DNA of 5,999 bases from Candidatus Neomicrothrix sp. UBA4542 (lineage in GTDB: Bacteria; Actinomycetota; Acidimicrobiia; Acidimicrobiales; Poriferisodalaceae), in assembly GCA_002388005.1 (NCBI GenBank), contig DGLO01000144.1, forward strand, positions 1-5,999, read 5' to 3'. The translations under genes and the position numbers were made by a program. Numbering within the stretch: position 1 is the first letter of the stretch; each line of letters begins with the position of its first letter. The notes beneath the pieces were generated by a model. It had not been told where the DNA came from, did not search any database, and worked only from the letters and a program-made list of their open reading frames with translations. Below, piece after piece: positions 1-5,918 of this stretch.

Positions 1-807
1 CTCGAATGCTTGTTCTGCTGTTTGCTTCAGGCCGATTGCCTCAAAGCTGTATTCCACCCCTCCCGACGTCATGTCTCGAACTGCGGTCACGACATCATCA
101 ACTTCGGATGCGTTAACGGTGTCGGTGGCTCCCATCAAACGAGCGGTGTCCAGTTTTTCGGCGCTCATATCGACCGCGATGATCCTCCCGGCCCCCGCGA
201 CGCGGGCTCCTTGAACCGCTGAGAGTCCAATGCCTCCGCATCCAATGACGCAAACGGTTGCCCCGACGGGGACCTTGGCGGTGCGAACAGCGGCTCCGAA
301 ACCCGTTGTGACGCCACACCCAATGAGGCATGCCTTTTCCAGAGGTACGTCAGGCGTAACTTTCACTAGGCCGTTCTGATGGATCAACATTTCTTCGGCA
401 AAACCACCAAGTCGAGCCATTTGGTCCACCGGAGTCCCGTCACCTCTCTGAAGTCGGGACGGCGCGTCTTTGTCGCGAGATGTCGCGCGCCCGTTAGTGC
501 ACCGGTGGGGATTACCCGACAAACATTGCTTGCACTGTCCACAAAAAATAGAAAGGCACGCCACAACAGGGTCACCCGGCTTGACGTAGGTCACGTCAGC
601 CCCCACCGCCTGAACGATCCCAGCTGATTCGTGACCCATGACCGACGGCACTCGGGTCCTAAATAGCCCCTCCATGAAGTGCAAATCCGAATGGCAAAGG
701 CCTGCTCCTACAGTTTGAATCAAGACCTCCTGAGATCCAGGCTTATCGATCGCAAGGTCTTCGATGACTAAGTCACCTGGCTGTTCGCATAACACTGCAG
801 CTTTCAT
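1..807 (-). CDS. Zinc-dependent alcohol dehydrogenase (MDR family), C-terminus cut off by the window edge
   Basis: The frame is open from an ATG at 807-805 down to base 1, giving 269 residues; the missing part should hold the rest of the Rossmann domain and the C-terminus (family members are about 360-380 residues). It is predicted to oxidise an alcohol, or reduce an aldehyde, with NAD(H) in the cytoplasm. Seen in the sequence: catalytic-zinc ligands Cys38 (GLCHSD), His59-Glu60 (GHES) and Cys164 (IGCGV); the four structural-zinc cysteines Cys89, Cys92, Cys95 and Cys103; and the nucleotide-binding motif GCGGIG at 189-194, with Asp213 at the end of the next strand, which favours NAD over NADP. 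The start has a good ribosome site just upstream. The gene is divergent from the amidotransferase gene, and the two starts are close together. It resembles the class III/mycothiol-type Zn-ADH group, but the substrate cannot be assigned. Confidence 0.93.
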   Translation of the reverse strand, partial: MKAAVLCEQPGDLVIEDLAIDKPGSQEVLIQTVGAGLCHSDLHFMEGLFRTRVPSVMGHESAGIVQAVGADVTYVKPGDPVVACLSIFCGQCKQCLSGNPHRCTNGRATSRDKDAPSRLQRGDGTPVDQMARLGGFAEEMLIHQNGLVKVTPDVPLEKACLIGCGVTTGFGAAVRTAKVPVGATVCVIGCGGIGLSAVQGARVAGAGRIIAVDMSAEKLDTARLMGATDTVNASEVDDVVTAVRDMTSGGVEYSFEAIGLKQTAEQAFE

Positions 808-810
808 GTG

Positions 811-818
811 CTCCCCTT
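811..818 (-). promoter_or_regulatory. Ribosome binding site of the alcohol dehydrogenase
   Basis: Read on the minus strand, AAGGGGAG lies three bases before the ATG at 807. It supports that start. The site lies in the short region between the two divergent genes, so a GTG at 808 as start of the plus-strand gene would put coding sequence over it. Confidence 0.6.
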
Positions 819-855
819 GGCTTGGGCGTGGCTGCAAAGAGAATATGCATTTCCA

Positions 856-1617
856 ATGAGCCGCGCCGGACGCGTAGCTCCTAGCATCGTATTGGTGAGT
901 GATTATTCGTCTCCCACTCGGGTGGGGCTCTTGATACTTGATTCAATCGACGAACCCCATCGGTCGATTGCAGGCGACTACGAGCAACTTTTTCGCGACG
1001 TCTTCGAAGAGGTCGGGGCAGAGATAGTCCCCTTCGATGTCAGACACGATGCGTTACCCGCACACGATGAATGCACTGGGTGGGTCATTCCCGGGTCCCG
1101 ACAGTCCGTCCTTGACGACGACTCATGGATTTCCGAACTTCGCTCGTGGATCAGCGCCGCCCTTGGGAATGGCATCCCGTTAGCCGGAGTGTGTTTTGGA
1201 CACCAACTCATAGCCGCCGAAATGGGGGCCAAGGTCGGTCGGGCTTCCGGCGGATGGAATATTGGAGTGATTGACTATGAGGTCACTGGTAACCCTCCGT
1301 GGCTTGAAATGCCGGACAGCTACAGCTTGCTTGCGAGCCACCAAGACCAAGTTCTTACCCTGCCTCGTGACGCAGAGCTCCTAGCGACCGCACCGACCTG
1401 TCCCGTCGGTGCTTACACGGTAGGAACCAAAGTGATGTGCATTCAGGGTCATATCGAGTTCGTTCCTGAACTGGCTGCGTCGTTGTATAGGTCTCGGACT
1501 GAACGCATTGGAAGCTCTGCGGTCGAGGCGGCTCTCGGATCCCTTGACCGTCCTTTAGATAGGGTCGAAGTCGCTCGTTGGCTCCTACAAACGATTGAGC
1601 AGCCTTCCGTCGCGTAA
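856..1617 (+). CDS. Class I glutamine amidotransferase-like protein (GATase1 domain, stand-alone)
   Basis: From the ATG at 856 this is 253 residues, essentially one class I glutamine amidotransferase domain (GuaA/COG0518-like) with no synthetase domain attached. The catalytic triad looks complete: nucleophile Cys113 in GVCFGHQ, and His199 and Glu201 in QGHIEF. Also seen are the oxyanion-region motif IPGSRQSV near residues 79-85 and the ASHQDQV stretch typical of this stand-alone subfamily. Members hydrolyse glutamine or a gamma-glutamyl compound; the acceptor or substrate is unknown here. The start is uncertain. A GTG at 808 is in frame but overlaps the neighbour's ribosome site. GTG at 895 or 922 would start close to the conserved core (VGLLILD). 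A TAGCAT sequence at 882-887, seven bases before GTG 895, could be the -10 box of a leaderless start. No strong Shine-Dalgarno precedes any candidate. It is probably the first gene of the four-gene plus-strand run, ending 19 nt before the selenoprotein gene. Confidence 0.85.
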   Translation: MSRAGRVAPSIVLVSDYSSPTRVGLLILDSIDEPHRSIAGDYEQLFRDVFEEVGAEIVPFDVRHDALPAHDECTGWVIPGSRQSVLDDDSWISELRSWISAALGNGIPLAGVCFGHQLIAAEMGAKVGRASGGWNIGVIDYEVTGNPPWLEMPDSYSLLASHQDQVLTLPRDAELLATAPTCPVGAYTVGTKVMCIQGHIEFVPELAASLYRSRTERIGSSAVEAALGSLDRPLDRVEVARWLLQTIEQPSVA

Positions 1618-1625
1618 AATGCCTG

Positions 1626-1631
1626 AAGGAG
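1626..1631 (+). promoter_or_regulatory. Ribosome binding site of the AhpD-like gene
   Basis: AAGGAG, a near-perfect Shine-Dalgarno sequence, lies five bases before the ATG at 1637. It fixes that ATG as the start over the upstream in-frame ATG at 1595, which would overlap the end of the amidotransferase gene and add residues unlike the family. Confidence 0.8.
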
Positions 1632-1636
1632 TGAAC

Positions 1637-2224
1637 ATGGCAAACGATCTCGGACATCTTCCTAAACTCGAAAACCTCGACCAAGAAAACAGCGAGCGAC
1701 TCGAGACCTGGTACGCGAAGGCCTACCAAGACGACAACTTGTTTCGCACGCTAGCGACCGACGAGTTAACCCTCGACATGTTTCTTGATTGGGTCGCCGT
1801 GATGTACGGCGGCTCGTCGGGCCTGGACCGACACATGGTTGAGCTGTGTCGCATACGCATGGCCAACATCAACGAGTGCTTTCACTGAAGCATGGTGAAA
1901 AGCGCATCGTTGGTGCGCACCGGCCTTACCGATGAAATCATTAAACAGTTGGACGACTACCAGTCCTCTAGCCTCCCTGCTGCATGGAAAGCCGCTCTGG
2001 CATTTGCTGATCATCTAGCTGGAAAGCCCAAGGGACCCATTCCGGAGCACTTACACCAAGAACTCGGTGAACATTTTAACCAGGCTGAAATTCTTCGACT
2101 CGGCGCGCTTCTAGCAGTGGGTAGCGGCTGGCAACGCATGATTGAGGCGTTCGGCATCCGGCCAGATCATTTTGTACCTGGGCAAGATGGTCCCTGGTCC
2201 AACGCCGCCGATCCGCGTGATTAG
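1637..2224 (+). CDS. AhpD/carboxymuconolactone decarboxylase-like protein, predicted selenoprotein (TGA read as selenocysteine)
   Basis: Read through one in-frame TGA (1886-1888), this is a 195-residue, all-alpha AhpD-like (CMD family) protein. In AhpD a CxxC pair, helped by a Glu and a His, reduces peroxides. Here the motif is Cys81-Phe-His-Sec84, so the TGA replaces the second, catalytic cysteine. Glu69 lies 12 residues before Cys81, the same spacing as Glu118 to Cys130 in Mycobacterium tuberculosis AhpD, and His83 matches the His inside that enzyme's CxHC. The usual His four residues after the second Cys is Lys88. After the TGA the family pattern continues in frame (VRTGLTDEIIKQL, then AALAFADHLAG and the FNQAEILRLGALLAVGSGWQRM region). 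A SECIS-like hairpin follows the TGA. The gene sits in a probable operon, 19 nt after the amidotransferase and 33 nt before the thioesterase. CMD-family function beyond thiol/selenol redox chemistry is not settled. The alternative readings are a nonsense mutation or a sequencing error at the TGA. Confidence 0.85.
1886..1888 (+). other. Recoded UGA codon, selenocysteine 84
   Basis: This TGA is the only stop between the ATG at 1637 and the TAG at 2222-2224, in one unchanged frame. It lies three residues after Cys81, exactly where the AhpD family has the second Cys of CxxC. Cys-to-Sec exchange at a redox-active cysteine is the usual pattern for bacterial selenoproteins. It is one base change from TGC or TGT. 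Confidence 0.83.
1902..1918 (+). promoter_or_regulatory. Putative bacterial SECIS element (hairpin downstream of the UGA)
   Basis: GCGCATC (1902-1908) pairs with GGTGCGC (1912-1918), giving seven base pairs including one U-G wobble, around the loop G1909-U1910-U1911. If the top pairs open, the loop still carries the GU. Twenty bases separate the UGA from the loop; in Escherichia coli fdhF the spacing is similar, and a loop G and U are needed for SelB binding. A short lower stem of GGT (1894-1896) with ACC (1919-1921), with unpaired bases 1897-1901, is possible. The hairpin lies inside the coding sequence (codons 89-94), as bacterial SECIS elements do. Pairing was worked out by eye, not folded by software. 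Confidence 0.7.
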
Positions 2225-2244
2225 CTGGGTGCAGGATTTTCGGC

Positions 2245-2248
2245 GAGG
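2245..2248 (+). promoter_or_regulatory. Ribosome binding site of the thioesterase (TTG start)
   Basis: GAGG lies nine bases before the TTG at 2258. There is no in-frame ATG or GTG near the N-terminus, so this site is the main support for a TTG start. Confidence 0.45.
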
Positions 2249-2257
2249 CGAGCAATA

Positions 2258-3085
2258 TTGACATCTGACCTTGACCCATGGGCCTCTCGTCAGACTGAAA
2301 CGCCGGGGCTCGGTTTCCTCGACTTACAGCCAGCGGATCCTCCTAGTTCCTGGCTCTTGAAGGTCACCCCCGAGATCACAGGAGCCACGGGCACTTTGCA
2401 CGGTGGCTGTGGTCTAGCCGCGGTAGCTGTCGCATTGGAAACAGTTTGCCAACGACCCGTTTCCAATATCAGCGGCCAATATCTTGCCCGGGCAGCCGTC
2501 GGGTCGACCGTGAGTATTGAGATCGAACAACTCGCTGTTGGCAACCGAATCACACAAGCGACAGCCACCTGTTTCTGTGATGGTGCCCAAGTTTTACGGG
2601 CGTCTGCTGCGCTAGGAGGCCGAGACCTCGGAGTCGACACGAGTTGGCTCCATGCACCAGGGGTACCGGCTCCCGCAGATTGCCCGCCCCGAAACCCGAC
2701 GTCTGAAACCGGGTACTCGTTCACTGATAACGCTGATATTCGTCTCGCGGGCCAGGAACCGGGTCAGCGGACTGTTCACTACTGGGCTCGACTTCCGGAA
2801 CGTCTCGCCTCGACTGCCCCCGGATTGATTGCTCTCGCAGATTTGTTGCCCAGCGGCATGCGAGTAAGCCTCGATAGCGGATTTCGCGGATCCAGCCTCG
2901 ATCACACGGTGCGCATTGCGTCTCTAGTGAGTAGCGAATGGGTGCTTCTAAGTATCGAGTCTGCGTCCATTCGAAACAGCATCGGGCACGGGAGAATCGA
3001 CTTGTACGCGCAGACAGGTGAACTTCTGGCAACAGGAAGTCAATCGTTCGCTTTGACAGAACTCACCGGGAGTCTCGACCGGTAA
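2258..3085 (+). CDS. TesB-like acyl-CoA thioesterase (double hotdog fold)
   Basis: This 275-residue protein looks like two hotdog domains in tandem, the layout of TesB-type acyl-CoA thioesterases, which hydrolyse acyl-CoA to free acid and CoA in the cytoplasm. The first domain (about 17-125) carries GTLHGG at 45-50, the hotdog-helix entry motif. The second (about 165-268) carries SLDHTVR at 213-219, followed by WVLLSIES and GRIDLYAQTGELLATGSQ. By alignment to E. coli TesB from memory, Asp215 and Gln262 match its catalytic Asp204 and Gln278, while its Thr228 falls on Ala236, with Ser237 next to it. The start is TTG. The gene follows the selenoprotein gene by 33 nt and precedes DUF1330 by 28 nt, so it is probably co-transcribed with both. 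The acyl substrate is unknown, and a non-thioesterase hotdog function cannot be excluded. Confidence 0.8.
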   Translation: MTSDLDPWASRQTETPGLGFLDLQPADPPSSWLLKVTPEITGATGTLHGGCGLAAVAVALETVCQRPVSNISGQYLARAAVGSTVSIEIEQLAVGNRITQATATCFCDGAQVLRASAALGGRDLGVDTSWLHAPGVPAPADCPPRNPTSETGYSFTDNADIRLAGQEPGQRTVHYWARLPERLASTAPGLIALADLLPSGMRVSLDSGFRGSSLDHTVRIASLVSSEWVLLSIESASIRNSIGHGRIDLYAQTGELLATGSQSFALTELTGSLDR

Positions 3086-3105
3086 ACCAACAGCTGCTTA
3101 GACTT

Positions 3106-3110
3106 GAGGG
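3106..3110 (+). promoter_or_regulatory. Ribosome binding site of the DUF1330 gene
   Basis: GAGGG lies three bases before the ATG at 3114. The spacing is tight, but the site supports this ATG as the start. Confidence 0.45.
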
Positions 3111-3113
3111 CTT

Positions 3114-3398
3114 ATGACCGTCTACGCCATTCTGCAAGCCGACATAACCGATCTGGACCGCTACGAGTCCTACAAGCCCTTAGCTGCGGCGTCGGTCGCC
3201 GAACACGGCGGTAGCTACCTCGTTCGGGGAGGAAATGTTGTTTCCCTTGAGGGTTCACCCCCTCGAGCCCGGACAGTGATCTTGGAATTCGATTCAATGG
3301 ACGCCGCCAAACGCTGGTATGAAAGCGCGAGCTACTCCGAGGCTCGACCTATCCGTCAAGCCGCTAGTGAGGGTTCCCTGTATCTCGTGGAAGCCTGA
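3114..3398 (+). CDS. DUF1330 family protein (small ferredoxin-like/dimeric alpha-beta barrel)
   Basis: This is a complete 94-residue protein of the usual DUF1330 length. Family features seen are the MTVYAILQADITDLDRYESY start, the HGGSYLVRGG stretch near residues 31-40, the RTVILEFDSMDAAKRWYES segment near 53-71 and the YSEARPIRQAASEGSLYLVE end. The fold is expected to be a dimeric alpha-beta barrel related to monooxygenase and stress-responsive barrel proteins. Its biochemical role is not known. It is the last gene of the plus-strand run; its stop is 20 nt from the stop of the converging SDR gene, and no convincing terminator hairpin lies between them. Confidence 0.85.
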   Translation: MTVYAILQADITDLDRYESYKPLAAASVAEHGGSYLVRGGNVVSLEGSPPRARTVILEFDSMDAAKRWYESASYSEARPIRQAASEGSLYLVEA

Positions 3399-3418
3399 GA
3401 AACTCTGCCTCCAAAAGA

Positions 3419-4174
3419 TCAACCACGCCCGACAAGAGGCATCCCATTAGCCATTATGGTCAGAGTCAAGACGTTGCTATCCCCAGGCAATTCGGCCATC
3501 AGCACCACCGCCTTGGCGACTTCGTCGACGTCCATGGTGGGCTCGGCCTTCACGCTACCGTCCGCTTGAAGGACCCCCGTGACCATCGGCTCTGTCAGTG
3601 GGGTGTGGGCGTTACCAATATCGATTTGCCCAACGGTGATGCCGTGCGGACGACCTTCGAGCGCCAAAGCCTTCGTCAATCCCGTAATTGCGTGCTTCGT
3701 TGCCGTATACGGCGATGAAAACGGTCGAGGGGTCTGCGCAGACACCGATCCGTTATTGATGATCCGACCTCCAGAGGGCACCTGCGCCTTCATTTGAGCG
3801 AACGCAGCGCGTGCACATAGCCAAGAGCCCGTTAAATTCGTGTCAACAACAGATCGCCATTCATCCACTGGAAGTTCATCGATAGGGACGGGGGCGGCAC
3901 CAATACCTGCATTGTTAAAAAGCAGATCGACACGACCGAATTCTTCCACCGCCAGGGAAAACAGATCGGACACTTCCCCTGGGTCGCTGACGTCAGCCTG
4001 TTTGGTGATGACCGAGGCCTCTATATCAGCAACGACCTCATCAAGTTTTTCGGATCTTCGACCACAGATCAGAACCAACCATCCCTTCGATGCCAACGCG
4101 GATGCAACCGCCGCGCCTACACCCGTTCCCCCTCCGGTGATGACCGCGACCCGCTGGTCTTCGTTTTCGGGCAC
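3419..4174 (-). CDS. Short-chain dehydrogenase/reductase (SDR, classical type)
   Basis: From the GTG at 4174-4172 this is a 251-residue classical SDR, a cytoplasmic NAD(P)-dependent oxidoreductase. Seen: cofactor motif TGGGTGVG at 13-20, Asp61 for adenine contact, NNAG at 87-90, Asn113, a Ser in NGSVSAQ (Ser143 or Ser145) and Tyr156-x-x-x-Lys160, so the catalytic tetrad is complete. Arg39-Arg40 after the second strand (CGRR) suggest NADPH preference. The reading frame stays open upstream to 4312, but those residues overlap glnS and are unlike an SDR, while the GTG has a strong ribosome site. The gene begins one nucleotide after the glnS stop, so translation is probably coupled. The substrate is unknown. 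Confidence 0.92.
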   Translation of the reverse strand: MPENEDQRVAVITGGGTGVGAAVASALASKGWLVLICGRRSEKLDEVVADIEASVITKQADVSDPGEVSDLFSLAVEEFGRVDLLFNNAGIGAAPVPIDELPVDEWRSVVDTNLTGSWLCARAAFAQMKAQVPSGGRIINNGSVSAQTPRPFSSPYTATKHAITGLTKALALEGRPHGITVGQIDIGNAHTPLTEPMVTGVLQADGSVKAEPTMDVDEVAKAVVLMAELPGDSNVLTLTIMANGMPLVGRG

Positions 4175-4175
4175 G

Positions 4176-5909
4176 CTAAGAACCTCCGCTTTGACGTTTC
4201 TGTATTTTGGCCCACTCGTCGCGCAGTCCCACCGTGCGATGGAAGAGACGTTCATTCTCTGCGTCGACAGCGAAATAACCCAGCCGCTCGAATTGAACGA
4301 CATCGCCGGCAACTTGTTCTCCTAGGATCGGTTCGACCTTGCAACCCGTGACGATTTCACGAGAACTCGGATTCAGATCATCGAGTGGCTCACCGGTTCT
4401 TTCTCCGGGAACATCTGCTGAGAACAGCCGTTCGTATAAGGCGACTGTCGCGTCTAATGCGTGATTCGCCTCGACCCAATGGATCGTAGCTTTCACTTTG
4501 CGCCCGTCCGCTGCCGCTCCTCCGGCGGTCGCAGGATCATAGGTGCAGTGAACCTCCGTGGTCTTGCCGTCTCCATCTTCAATCGCACCGGTGCAGGTCA
4601 CCAAATAGCCGCCTCGTAACCGCACTTCGCGTCCGGGGGAAAGTCGGAAATACTTGGGGGGCGGCTCCTGACGAAAATCATCTTGTTCAATCCACAGTTC
4701 TCCGCTGAATGGCACCTGTCGTGTCCCGTCCGCATCATTTTCTGGGTTATTCATTAGCGTTCGATACTCGGTCACCGGCCGCCCTTCCTCATCTGTCGGC
4801 CAATTGGTGATGATCAGTTTCAGTGGCCGCACAACAGCCATTCGACGTTGCGCCTTTGCATTCAGTTCCGCTCGGACAAATGATTCCAGTAGTTCTATGG
4901 CATGGCGAGAGTTGGTCCGCGAAACGCCAATAAAGGAGCAGAAATCCCGGAGTGCTGCGGCAGGGTAGCCCCGGCGGCGGAGAGCCCTGAGGGTTGGCAG
5001 CCGCGGATCGTCCCAACCATCGACGTCGCCTCGGTCGATCAGTTGCTTCAATTTACGCTTTGAGGTCAACGTGTGACTCAACTCCAGGCGCGCGAACTCT
5101 GTCTGATAGGGCGCCGGCTGCTCAAGAGGCAGATGGCCCAAAAACCACTCGTACAGGGCTCGATTGTCAGAAAACTCAAGCGTGCACAACGAGTGCGTTA
5201 CGCCTTCGATAGCGTCGCCTTGTCCGTGGGCCCAGTCATATGTCGGATAAATGGGCCACTCCTCTCCGGTTCGGTGATGTTTTGCCGTTCGAATTCGATA
5301 CATCACTGGATCGCGGAGCTGCATATTTTCACTCTGCATGTCGATACGAGCCCGCAAGACACGGCTTCCCGGAGGGAACTCGCCGTCGCGCATTCGGTGA
5401 AATAGGTCCAAATTTTCAGCCATGGTGCGGTCTCTGAAGGGACTATTGAGCCCCGGCTTTCCGAATCCCCCTCTTTGGTCAGCAATTTCGTCGCTGCCTT
5501 GGTCGTCTACATACGCGAGACCAACTCGCACTAGATGCTGCGCCCACTCATATAGACGTTCGAAGTAATCGGAACTATGCCGAACTTCGTCAGGAACGAA
5601 ACCCAGCCACTGGAGATCTTCGAGAATCGCGTCAACGTAACTTTCATCCTCCGTTTCGGGATTGGTGTCGTCGAAACGAAGGATGCATATTCCATCGTGT
5701 TCGTGGGCTATCCCGAAATCCAGACAAATTGCCTTGGCGTGACCGATGTGCAAGTAGCCGTTGGGTTCTGGGGGAAACCTCGTTTGTACCCGGCCCCCAA
5801 AGCGGTCGGTTTGGGCGTCCGATTCAACCAGGGCCCGAATGAAATCGGTTCCCGTTGCTAGGTCAGCTTTCTGAGTTTCAGATGGCGAATCTTGAATATT
5901 TTCCGACAC
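4176..5909 (-). CDS. glnS: Glutaminyl-tRNA synthetase
   Basis: This 577-residue protein charges tRNA-Gln with glutamine using ATP. It is full length compared with the 554 residues of E. coli GlnRS, with about 12 extra N-terminal residues. Class I signatures are clear: FPPEPNGYLHIGHAKA with HIGH at 54-57, RFDDTNP near 78-84, the THSLCTLEF segment near 238-246, and LTSKR at 281-285, the KMSKS-loop equivalent (VMSKR in E. coli). WDDPRLPTLRALRRRGY follows, then the beta-barrel anticodon-binding domains (RQVPFSGELWIEQDDF, then EVRLRGGYLV) and RTVGLRDEWAKIQ at the end. The GTG start (5909-5907) is preceded by a GAGG ribosome site, and TDFIRALV near the N-terminus aligns with TNFIRQII of E. coli. 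The SDR gene follows one base after the TAG stop. It is GlnRS rather than GluRS because of the GlnRS-type PPEPNGYLHIGHAK signature and C-terminal barrels. Confidence 0.97.
   Translation of the reverse strand: MSENIQDSPSETQKADLATGTDFIRALVESDAQTDRFGGRVQTRFPPEPNGYLHIGHAKAICLDFGIAHEHDGICILRFDDTNPETEDESYVDAILEDLQWLGFVPDEVRHSSDYFERLYEWAQHLVRVGLAYVDDQGSDEIADQRGGFGKPGLNSPFRDRTMAENLDLFHRMRDGEFPPGSRVLRARIDMQSENMQLRDPVMYRIRTAKHHRTGEEWPIYPTYDWAHGQGDAIEGVTHSLCTLEFSDNRALYEWFLGHLPLEQPAPYQTEFARLELSHTLTSKRKLKQLIDRGDVDGWDDPRLPTLRALRRRGYPAAALRDFCSFIGVSRTNSRHAIELLESFVRAELNAKAQRRMAVVRPLKLIITNWPTDEEGRPVTEYRTLMNNPENDADGTRQVPFSGELWIEQDDFRQEPPPKYFRLSPGREVRLRGGYLVTCTGAIEDGDGKTTEVHCTYDPATAGGAAADGRKVKATIHWVEANHALDATVALYERLFSADVPGERTGEPLDDLNPSSREIVTGCKVEPILGEQVAGDVVQFERLGYFAVDAENERLFHRTVGLRDEWAKIQKRQSGGS
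4183..4187 (-). promoter_or_regulatory. Ribosome binding site of the SDR gene, inside the end of glnS
   Basis: GGAGG on the minus strand lies eight bases before the GTG at 4174, within the last codons of glnS. It decides the GTG start and makes the longer upstream frame unlikely. Confidence 0.75.
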
Positions 5910-5914
5910 AACTG

Positions 5915-5918
5915 CCTC
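5915..5918 (-). promoter_or_regulatory. Ribosome binding site of glnS
   Basis: GAGG on the minus strand, five bases before the GTG at 5909, supports that start. A TAGGTT at 5939-5934 could be a -10 box giving a leader of roughly 18 bases, but no -35 box is recognisable, so no promoter is called. Confidence 0.5.

Noticed and set aside
1355..1729. A 124-codon minus-strand open frame spanning the amidotransferase/AhpD-like junction.
   Set aside because: It is antisense to two well-supported genes and has no recognisable domain.
1595..2224. Two separate genes (1595-1888 and 1892-2224), or a pseudogene with a nonsense mutation.
   Set aside because: Both halves are in the same frame and are the N- and C-terminal parts of one AhpD-like fold; the TGA hits the redox Cys site; a SECIS-like hairpin follows; and the ATG at 1892 lacks a proper ribosome site. 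A mutation or read error remains possible but is less likely.
2290..2724. A 144-codon minus-strand open frame.
   Set aside because: It is antisense to the thioesterase gene, of low-complexity composition and with no family signature.
3386..3427. Possible terminator between the convergent DUF1330 and SDR genes (CGTGG at 3386-3390, CCACG at 3423-3427).
   Set aside because: Only five pairs with a loop of about 32 nt and no T-run; not a convincing terminator.
4175..4312. Longer N-terminus for the SDR, starting at 4312.
   Set aside because: The extra 46 residues overlap glnS in another frame and look unlike an SDR; the GTG at 4174 has a GGAGG site at good spacing.
3840..4325. A 161-codon plus-strand open frame.
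   Set aside because: It lies antisense to the SDR and glnS genes, is rich in Ser/Thr with no recognisable motif, and has no ribosome site; it is a shadow of the real genes.
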